NCBI GenBank assembly: GCA_001579985.1
Contig: LRSR01011018.1
Location: forward strand, 1 to 27,195
DNA from: Hypsibius dujardini
Lineage: Eukaryota; Tardigrada; Eutardigrada; Parachela; Hypsibiidae
Direction of reading: 5' to 3'
Length of the DNA: 27,195 nt
The notes below the pieces were generated by a model. The model was given only the letters and a program-made list of their open reading frames with translations, was not told the DNA's origin and did not search any database. How positions within the stretch are numbered: position 1 is the first letter of the stretch; each line of letters begins with the position of its first letter. Both the position numbers and the translations under genes were made by a program. Shown here in pieces: positions 19,127 to 27,195 of this stretch.

Positions 19127-21005
19127 TCACATCGTCTTTAATTTCTTTTCCCTCGAGTATCTGTGGATGGTTGGTGAGGCTCCATCCCCGGGGGTGATTG
19201 AGAGAGCTGAGTCAGCAAATGGAAAAATTCGGATGGAGCTTGGCAATTCCTTGGCATCGTTGCGGCTTTTATATTGAGGCGAGAATGGGAGGATTTTCTT
19301 CCGGTTGATAGAGATGATAGGACGCCCGGAGATAGCGGCCGGGGTACGTGGGATGGAAATTGATGAGCCAGCGTTGTGGATGCGAGCTGCATGCATAGTC
19401 CGCCGGACAGTTGATGAGGATGAGAAGGGCGAGTATGAGACCAACCCTACAGTGTATACTGTAGTACTGCACCGGAGAACCGGGGAATCTCTTGTGCAAG
19501 AAGATAAGGAGATAGAGGCCACGGATCAAAGCACACGGAAGCTAGCCTATCTTTTAAATCTCCTAAAGACGACGACAACGAAATTGCAGGGTTTCAACGT
19601 TTCACTGTTTCTGATCTTTTACTCCTACATGAACTCCTTAAATTGGCGCATGCGAGAGTTAAAGCTAAGTTGATCTCTTTCGTCCACTTGTTCAACTGCA
19701 TTCTGGACTTTTGTTGTATTATTGCTAAAAATGTTGCGGAGTCGATATTCCGTCCTAGGCCTTCCAGTTTGAATCATTTGTTCTGTCGTAAGTAATGACC
19801 GTAACTGTTACTTCGGTAAATACGACTTTTTAGTCATCTTCAAGCAGTTTTTTTCGCTTGGACTTTTCCAATCAATGTGCTTTGGACACATGGATGGCAG
19901 ATCGCTTACCCGCGTCGTTCGGACGGCATAGAGTGTGAATTGGACGCGGCAAAAACTGTGGGATAAGAAAGATACGTGTGAGTGCAGACTGGGCGTTGCC
20001 TCTTTCGGTTGAATACTCTTTGTATTTTATGTGGGTGGATACGTGCGTTTCATATACAGCACATGATCGCATACATAAATGTAGTAGTTGCTTTAAAAAG
20101 TAAAATTAATAACATTACAATCAGACTAATGGACTAATTTAAAGGAACAAATTTAAAGGAATAAATAAATCGAATTAAAACTTCTTTCGTAAGCTTCTGT
20201 TATTTGTCAAAGATCACGGGGTCTATCCTATTAGAATAAGTCTTGCATTTTAATTTAGATGTTTTGACTTTGTATTTAACAACGAACTAGATGGTAGACA
20301 TGAGTTTTTAAATAATTAAAAAACCATGCAATGTCGATGAGCCAAAAAATATCTTTTCAATCAAATATAATATAAATACTGTACTCTTCTTATTAATTAA
20401 GGGAAAGCCCCGTTGGAGTGTGGCGATCGTCTATCCCCACTCGTCGAAAGCCGCCAACGAATTAAAACTCTGCACGTTGAATTTTGTTTTACAGTTATCG
20501 ATTCTGAAAGTTTGGTGGGAAAAAAAGTTCGAATTTCAATTAATAATTAATTACTAAGAGCTTTTTGTAATCAGCCAGCTAATAGTATTAAGACCAACGC
20601 AGCTAGTAAAAGATCTCTTTCACCAAATGTTGCGGCTTCTTGGCAGTGTGTCTTGGAAGAATAAGCGCGGGAAAGGAAAAACGATTATCGCAAAGAGCGC
20701 AGCAGTGCAGGCGCACAAACTAAATCAATAATCCGCCCCGCACTTTCTTTCTAATCAATAGTAATAAAGCCAATGCCTACGTAAACTGTGTGCAGGCATC
20801 CCCACACACACAGGCAATCAATCATATTTACGGTTTGACCTAATTGATTCCGACGTTCTCTTCTCACTATATACAAAGTCTTACATCGTAGTTCTAAAAC
20901 GCTTGGAGAAAAAGCAATTGAACTACCCATGTAAACAATCTATCACTTTCCGTTTTAGGCAAAAGGTCTCTTGAAAAAAACATTTCTTCTGATTTCCTGA
21001 GCATC
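19127..21005. other. Intergenic region; no recognised gene
   Basis: Opposed anonymous open frames lie at 19127-19522 (minus, GTG start) and 19305-19673 (plus). Neither shows a known domain or splice-linked partner. AT-rich sequence follows (20090-20560). A possible acceptor (TTTTAG near 20955-20959) precedes the gene at 21006 and could mark the end of a 5'UTR or upstream intron. Confidence 0.4.
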
Positions 21006-21554
21006 ATGGTGCAGCTCTTTTATTACGAGCAACGCGGGAAAAATTGTCGGAAAATTTTAAACTACAAAAACGGACGACGGCCGAGCAAGATCTTCCTCTA
21101 TCCCGACGAGAGTTATGTGAAGAGCGGATTGAACCGGCATTGGATCCTGAAGACGACGTGGTGGAGTAGGAATCATTGCCGGATCATCGAAGTGATCGCT
21201 GGGGTGGCGCGACGGGAGACAAAGGGCCGCATCTTCAACCACGCCCCTTCCGGTGTGATGTTCATCCAGGGCCGGTTTAAGGCCGGAGACGACGACGACG
21301 GGGAAACGCCGGATTTTTGTATGAAACTAACGTCGGAGATTTCCGCGGAGGACTTCCGGGCGGGATATTCTATGACCGGTATGAATATTTTTTCTTCATC
21401 ACAAAAAGGAAGCATACCATATACGGTTTTTTAATTTACCCTATAAAAATGTTGATGTTTTGTTGCTGCAGGGATTTTGGAACAGGGCAACTTTGATGAA
21501 GCGAGGTCATCGTTGACGCATTACGCGATGATTAAGCGACATGACATGTTGTAA
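21006..21554 (+). CDS. Uncharacterised 151-residue protein, weak FLYWCH-like pattern, two exons
   Basis: Exon 1 is 21006-21378 (ATG at 21006; donor ACCG/GTATGA). Exon 2 is 21472-21554 (acceptor CTGCAG; TAA at 21552-21554). The 93-bp intron is phase 1 and the frame closes. Start MVQLFYYEQRGKNC; middle SKIFLYPDESYVKSGLNRHW; then NHC and, about 20 residues on, FNHAPSG. The order aromatic-rich strand, W, C, then an NH(x)P motif recalls FLYWCH zinc-binding domains. The Cys expected two residues after the Trp is replaced by Leu and the terminal HxH is incomplete, so zinc binding is doubtful. An acidic patch (GDDDDGE) lies near residue 97-103 and exon 2 has a helical end (NFDEARSSLTHYAMIKRHDML). No signal peptide. 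The frame is also open upstream to an acceptor-like TTTTAG, so an additional 5' exon is possible. Gene model moderately sure; function unknown. Confidence 0.6.
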
Positions 21555-21790
21555 TACTACTCTATATGCATACAAATTTGTGATTACTGCATTGGCAAAT
21601 AGCAGTTTTTATAACACCTTTGTACGGCTTAGAAACAGTGTCTTTGTGACAATTTTATGTTCGGAAAGAAAAGCGAATGTCTGTTTAATAATTAGCCCAG
21701 CTGTTGGCCTGACTTGGCGCCTAAATTACTCCATCGGGCTTCGGCCAGGGCTGGTCTATCTACGATCTACTTGTACTTACATACACAGTA
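21555..21790. other. 3' flank of the 151-residue protein gene
   Basis: No further coding exon seen. No clear AATAAA close to the stop. Confidence 0.35.
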
Positions 21791-21911
21791 GAGTTTTCGC
21801 AAACGGTATATCTCACGGTATAGCCGTACAGTATAGAAAACTCTCTCTGACCCCACTTCATTTTTCTATACTGTACCGCTATACCGTGCGATATACCGTT
21901 TGCGAAAACTC
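21791..21911. mobile_element. 121-bp MITE with about 50-bp inverted arms
   Basis: The left arm begins gagttttcgcaaacggtata; the reverse complement of the right arm begins with the same bases. The arms match over about 50 bases with two differences, leaving a loop of about 20 bases. Flanking bases (TA on the left, TCTA on the right) hint at a TA target but are not a clean duplication. No coding capacity. The predicted RNA would be a nearly perfect long hairpin. Confidence 0.85.
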
Positions 21912-22136
21912 TCTAGTAATGTAGATTGCCCGGAATATGTATAACTGGTGAGAGTGTTAAATTACCATTGTAAAGTACAGTGCAGTGCATGGTCGTTTTG
22001 TGTGTTCCTACAAATTCCTACAGAGCCATATATACAGGAATTCAGTGGGATGCGGAGCGTCAAGTACGTAATAGATCAACGTTTGACTTTCGCGAAACTG
22101 TGCCGACAGTATATGCAGGAGAATGAAATAACGTTG

Positions 22137-22190
22137 GTCTGTCTGTCTGTCCAGTGCATGTCTCTGCCTGTCTCTCCGGCTGTCTAGCTG
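22137..22190. repeat. Short degenerate CTGT tract
   Basis: Imperfect CTGT/CTCTGCCTGT repeat between the two MITEs. It is the same repeat class as in the introns of neighbouring genes. Confidence 0.6.
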
Positions 22191-22410
22191 TTGCCGTTTG
22201 TGCACCAGGTGCTTATTAGGTAATAATAATAATGATAATGGTGATAATTAATAATAATGAATATACAGTAATCAATGCCCTTAATTCCAGTTGCCAACAC
22301 TAGTACGTAGAAGGGATTATACGTAGATTCATTACACTAGATTCTTCATGTACTCTACAACGAACGGGGCACTAAAAGTGGCCCGACAATCATAGCCACT
22401 CTCCTTAAGT

Positions 22411-22533
22411 ACACACGTAGAAAAATCTTGCGTTAACCGAGTTAAGCTATTTCACTCGAGCTGTGGATAAAGTCATACCGTAAACGAGTTACATGGCTTA
22501 ACTCGGTTAGGCTAAGGTTTTTGCCACGTGTGT
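22411..22533. mobile_element. About 120-bp MITE with TA target duplication
   Basis: Inverted arms: the left reads cacacgtagaaaaatcttgc then gttaaccgagttaagc. The reverse complement of the right reads cacacgtggcaaaaaccttag then cctaaccgagttaagcc. The element is flanked by TA on both sides (22410-22411 and near 22532-22533), as expected for Tc1/mariner-type non-autonomous elements. It lies in the upstream region of EFL1, about 250 bp before the start codon. Confidence 0.75.
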
Positions 22534-22782
22534 ATTGGTATTCGTTGTATGAAATGCAATCAATTGATTGATTGATTGGTGAATTTAGGGATTTCGCAAC
22601 TCATGGATATTTATTGTCCGTCATCTCGGTGACGGCGAGAGGGTGAATAACTTGCGAGTACCGTATTCGTATTTTTTATTGCTAATAATTTTAATATATG
22701 CTAAATAAAAAAATCTGTTTATCCGTACGTCTGATTTCAAACCTTTTACGTGGTTAAAGCGTCACGCCATTAAATCGTCACA

Positions 22783-25700
22783 ATGCGAACACTGTCCGCA
22801 GAGGAACTTGTGGTTCTCCGCCGAAATGCCCATCGTCTACGCAACATCTGCATCCTCGCTCATGTCGATCATGGTAAGTAGCCTTATCCGTAACGCCCAC
22901 CACAGTGGCATCCGGCCACACTGCTGTTAACATCATTAAAATTTGCCTCAAAAATCGCCATAAATAATCCATTCGAGAAGCTGTTGCTTAATTGATCGAT
23001 CGATTCTGTTTGAAAAAAAATTATTTGTATTGCTGAAGTTGTCGGTTGATTGAACGATTGTCTACTTCATATTAAATACAAAATAATGGATGATTTTCGG
23101 TTGATTGATTGATCGATGTATTTGGTTATTTTCCAGGGAAAACTAGCCTGGCCGACTCGTTGGTAGCGTCTAACGGCATCATCTCCCAGCGGATGGCCGG
23201 TCGACTGCGCTACATGGACAGTCGACCGGATGAGCAGGAGCGCGGCATCACCATGAAGTCCAGCGCCATCGCACTGCATCATACAATCGACACCGGGGAG
23301 AATTACCTCATTAATTTGATTGATTCGCCAGGACATGTGGACTTTTCGGGAGAAGTGTCCACGGCCGTGAGGATTTGTGACGGCGCAGTCGTGGTGGTGG
23401 ACGTGGTGGAGGGATGTGCGCCGCAGACGGTTCAGGTTAGAACACAGTTACACGGTGGGCAGCTTGGTTAATTGGTTGATTGATTGATTCTACTCAATGT
23501 GGATCATTTTTATTTCTACAGCTCCTTTGTATCCAAAATTTAGCCTTTAATCGATTGTGCCTCAGACCAAATGCTTTCGAACATTATTTCGGGGAGCTTT
23601 GGATGAATAAACTGGAACTGACCTGACTTGCCAAGTTCGTACAGCACTCACCAGGCTCCTTGATTGATGTTTTGGTTGTGTGGCTGACTTGTAGGTTCTC
23701 CGACAGGCATGGCTGGAAAACATCAGACCGATCCTGATAATAAACAAGATCGACCGACTCATTCTAGAAAAGAAGATGACACCGCTAGAAGCTTATGCCA
23801 GAATTCGACTCGTTCTGGAGCAGATTAACGCCGTAATGGGCTCCCTCTTTGCCACCGAAACGATGTTGAAGCACAGCTTGAAGCGCGACTTGAAACCAAA
23901 AGGTTTAGACAGTTTTGAGTTTTTTGTTGATCGTCTGTCTGTCTATTTGTTTGCCTGCCTATCGTACTGTCTGTCTTTCTGTCTGTTTGTCTGTGTGTCT
24001 CTCTCTGTCTGCTTGTCTGTCTGCTTGTATGACTGCCTGTCGGCCTGTCTGTCCGTCGTCTATCTGCTTGTCCGTCCACCCGTCTGTCTCATCTTTTTAT
24101 CTTTCTGTCTGTCCATCAGTTTTTTTGCCTGTCTGTCTACCTGCTTGTGTTCCGATCTTTGTGTCTGCCAGTTTGTCGGTCTTTAAGTCTGCCTGTCTGC
24201 CACTTGCAAACTTACTTGTTGCCTTGTTATCTCCGAACTAAACTTTGCCATGACTATATATTTAGCAGACGAAGAGGAGACAGGAAGTTACGATTGGGAT
24301 GCCGGATTAGACGATGCGGACGACTCCACGTTATACTTCCAACCCGAGGCTGGTAACGTCATTTTTGCCAGCGCCTTGGACGGATGGGGCTTCACCATTG
24401 AACACTTTGCTGAAATTTATTCTCGGAAACTGGGAGTGAGTCGAAGCGTGTTGAGGAAGACGCTGTGGGGAGACTTTTATTTGAACGTGAAGGAGAAGAA
24501 GGTGATGCGTGGTGCGCTCGCCAAGGGCAAACGACCACTTTTTGTGCAGTTTGTCTTGGAAAACATCTGGCAGGTCTACGATGCCGTCATCAACAAGATG
24601 GACAAGGATCTGACGTTCAAGATCACCGAGGCGCTTGGCTTGAAGATTCATGCGAGGGAGACGAAACAGGCAGATCCAAAACTGCATTTGTTTGCAATTT
24701 GCTCGCAGTGGCTCCCATTAGGTGAGATTCTTGTGGGAGAGACAGACGTGAAGATAGGCAGATGGACGTACGGTGAGACGGACAGACAGATAAACAAACA
24801 GACAGACAAACTGGCAGGCAGGCAGGTAGACAGATAGATAATAGATGATAGACTGGCTGACTGTTTGATTTGTTTATCGATTTCAGGCAAAGCGGTGTTG
24901 GACGTTGTCTGTGATAAACTGCCCGGTCCTTCCAGCCTGAGTGCTGAACGTGTAGAGAGCCTTATTTCCAACCAACTGCAATTCGACACACTTCCTCTGG
25001 AAACTCAGAAGCTAAAAGACGCCTTCTTGGCATGCTCTCCCGATGCCTCAGCCGCAACCATCGTATTCGTATCGAAAATGTTCGCAGTCGATCCCAGCAA
25101 CATCAGCCGCCAGGTGGACAGACAGCGTTGTTGTTATTTAAATTACTGAGGAGCAAACTGTTTTTATGTTTCTGATGTATATTAAATAGTAAAAATTCGA
25201 GGTATATTAAATATTTGTTTTATTTTCAGGTGTCGCCCCGGGTCGTCGGTCAAGCCTTGACCATGGAGGAGATTACGGCACGTCGAGAGCAAGTTCGCCT
25301 GATTACGGCCGCTAAAAAAGACGGCGAACTGGATGGGGAAGGGGTTGAAGAAATGAAGCCGAAGGAAGTACTTAAGCCGGTGGTGGAGTCGATTTTTGTG
25401 GGATTTGCAAGGATATTCAGCGGTACGCTGAAGGAGGGCGATGAGCTGTTTGTTCTCGGTCCAAAGCATAAACCGGAAGTGGCGTTGGAATTGGCCAGGC
25501 AGAGCAGCGTGGAGTTGCCGCCGCATGTGACCAGAGCGACGGTGGGTGCAATCTACACCATGATGGGCCGGGAGCTGGAGAAGGTCAGCGAGGCCGCTGC
25601 TGGAAATGTTGTTGGTTCGTCTGGTCTTTTAAATTGAATCACCAGAGACATACTATTTTTCAAAATATTTTACGCTCATGACGGATTCGAACGTGTTTTA

Positions 25701-27195
25701 TTGAAATGTGTCTTAGCTGCTATTTACACGCAGAAAAACCCATCAACAGCAGCAGCAGATTATATTTTATTCTAATTATGTTTACATATTTAGGTTCTAA
25801 TTTGTTCATTAGTATGCAGAAATTGTTCAATATAGAATATGTAATCAAATCAATGGCAAAACCGTTATTAGTATTAAATGGACACAGTTAATGACGAAAA
25901 TGCAAATCAATCAATCTAGCAATCAAGACCCATCACATGGGTTCCGTAATTAGCGCTGTGGATTTTCATTTGGTAGCTATCGCTGGACTGCAGGATCATT
26001 TGGTGCGGTCAGGGACCCTCTCGTCCACTGTCGCGTGCCCCGCCTTCACCGATCTCAGCTTCATGACAGCACCGATCGTTCGAGTGGCAGTGGAACCGAA
26101 GCGAACCAGTACGACGTGCTTGCATTGGAGCCGGGCACTTGGTGGGTGATTGCATGAGGTTCTTTACTGTTCTACAGGTGATATGGAGCAGCTGGCAAGA
26201 GGCCTCAAACTTCTCTATCAAGCCGATCCGTGTGTGGAAGTCTATGTTCAAGAAACCGGCGAACACGTCATAGTTACCGCCGGCGAGGTTCACCTTCAGC
26301 GATGCTTGAATGACCTGACTAACACGTAAGCACTAACTTTTTTGTCTGCCTGCCTTTATCTCTGTATGCCTCTTTGTCTGCCTATCTGTCTATCTGAGTT
26401 TCCGTCTGTCTGTAATGTCTCTCTGTCTGTAATGTCTGTCTATCCGTCTGTCTATACTGTCTTTCTGTCTGTCTGCCGGTCTGTCTGTCTTCTATCTGTC
26501 TTATTCCTTGTTTATCTCTCCATTTGAGGTTCGCTAAAATCGAAATCACTGCATCGGAACCAATCGTCCCATTTCGAGAGACAGTCGTGGTGCCACCCAA
26601 ACTGGACACCCTCAACGAAGCCATCGTCGCCGATCAAGATTCCAGCATTGCCACACGTTTCAAAAATGGTCTAATTGAGATTAGAACGCCGGACAAGCAG
26701 TGTCTGCTAAAGTTGCGGTGCATCCCCTTACCCGCTGAAGCCGCGTCGTTGTTGGAGCGTGGTACGGAGACGCTGAAAGCGCTCAACCGATCGAGAAAGC
26801 GAAGGACGGCGGTGGATGCAGCGGATAAAGGGAATGAACGTCTCAGTCTGGAGTGGCAGAAGAAAGTGAACGAATTGCGGAGCGATTTGGAGAAGGCGCT
26901 GTTGGAAATGCCGGAGACGAATGATGTTAGGCTTGATCGCTATGAATGTAGTTTGATTGTTTCTGTTTTGCATTTTTCTTTTCATATTTTATTGAAAATG
27001 TAAAAATATATTTGAAAATATGAAAATATGTTTGTCTTTTCAATAATTTTGGTTTTCCATGTTTCCAGTTAAACCCAGCTGACTTGATTGATCGGATCAC
27101 CTGCTTCGGGCCCCGCTACTCCGGTCCCAATGTCCTCATCAACACAGCCTCTAACCTCCGTGTGCCTTCTGTCTGGTCCGATGAAGCCGCCACTT
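22783..27195 (+). CDS. EFL1: EFL1: cytoplasmic 60S-maturation GTPase (partial, 10 exons, C-terminus off the window)
   Basis: EF-2-like GTPase that works with SBDS to evict eIF6 from late pre-60S subunits in the cytosol. Exons: 22783-22873, 23137-23435, 23695-23902, 24269-24721, 24887-25113, 25230-25614, 25977-26108, 26178-26325, 26529-26925, 27069-27195 (runs off). All junctions are GT-AG with matching phase; 822 codons are present. G1 AHVDHGKT is residues 26-33 and is split by intron 1 within the Gly codon. G2 RGIT is 66-69, G3 DSPGH 93-97, G4 NKID 147-150, G5 SAL 234-236. An acidic linker ([11 protein letters not shown]) starts exon 4. ENIW, SLGLKI-like, ICSQWLP and VSKMFAVD are EFL1 hallmarks absent from EF-2. 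Exon 6 holds the charged family insertion ([16 protein letters not shown]) before domain [21 protein letters not shown] is in exon 8, [16 protein letters not shown] in exon 9, [12 protein letters not shown] in exon 10. The family is about 1,000-1,120 residues, so about 200-300 are missing at the right edge. No TATA box is obvious. Confidence 0.97.
23930..24215. repeat. Degenerate CTGT tract in EFL1 intron 3
   Basis: About 285 bp of imperfect CTGT, CTGC and TTGT words on the sense strand fill most of the 366-bp intron. Open frames through it in several frames are spurious. Confidence 0.85.
24745..24845. repeat. Degenerate GACA tract in EFL1 intron 4
   Basis: Same repeat class as intron 3 but in the opposite orientation (GACA/GGCA on the sense strand). 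Confidence 0.8.
26340..26520. repeat. Degenerate CTGT tract in EFL1 intron 8
   Basis: CTGT/TATCTGT words on the sense strand fill nearly all of the 203-bp intron. Confidence 0.85.

Noticed and set aside
19127-19673. Opposed open frames of 131 and 122 codons
   Set aside because: No domain, one lacks an ATG start, and neither has supporting splice sites or a signal peptide.
23776-24241. Long Cys/Leu/Ser-rich open frames in several frames
   Set aside because: They run from EFL1 exon 3 into the degenerate CTGT tract of intron 3; the repeat has few stops in any frame.
23935-26520. Repetitive tracts as a CRISPR array
   Set aside because: The repeats are 4-bp degenerate microsatellite words without regular spacers, in introns of an animal gene.

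Overview
The window is nuclear DNA from a multicellular animal. Its genes are split by GT-AG introns, three small genes have TATA boxes and non-coding first exons, and the recognisable proteins (EFL1, LEPROT/Vps55, a Reeler-domain protein, a four-pass membrane protein) are animal types. Base composition is moderately AT-rich, with many simple repeats and small foldback transposons. I cannot fix the phylum. A bilaterian invertebrate, possibly an ecdysozoan, fits best.

Layout. 1-746: first coding exon of a secreted Reeler-domain protein (minus strand, continues off the left edge). 747-4973: no convincing gene; simple repeats and one inverted-repeat element. 4974-7272: a complete seven-exon gene for a 167-residue four-transmembrane protein (minus strand), including a 16-nt microexon. 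9348-13900: three tandem minus-strand genes for small secreted peptides with an identical four-cysteine layout (CX3C-X12-CX3C). Each has its own TATA box, a 5' non-coding exon, one intron and a single coding exon. Three copies of a foldback DNA element lie beside and between them (8511-9004, about 10466-10795, 14519-15184). 16590-17977: LEPROT/Vps55-family gene (plus strand) with an unresolved reading-frame problem at its first splice junction. 21006-21554: a two-exon gene for a 151-residue protein that weakly resembles a degenerate FLYWCH-type domain. 22783-27195: first ten exons of EFL1, the GTPase that works with SBDS to release eIF6 from new 60S ribosomal subunits; it runs off the right edge.

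The housekeeping genes (EFL1, LEPROT) show no functional link with the small-peptide array. The array is the most original content. Its products are predicted secreted helical hairpins with a conserved Gly-rich C-terminal tail, and two of the three end in Gly-Lys-Lys, a typical amidation signal. I do not recognise the family. Degenerate CTGT/GACA tracts recur in introns and intergenic DNA across the window and account for several spurious long open frames.
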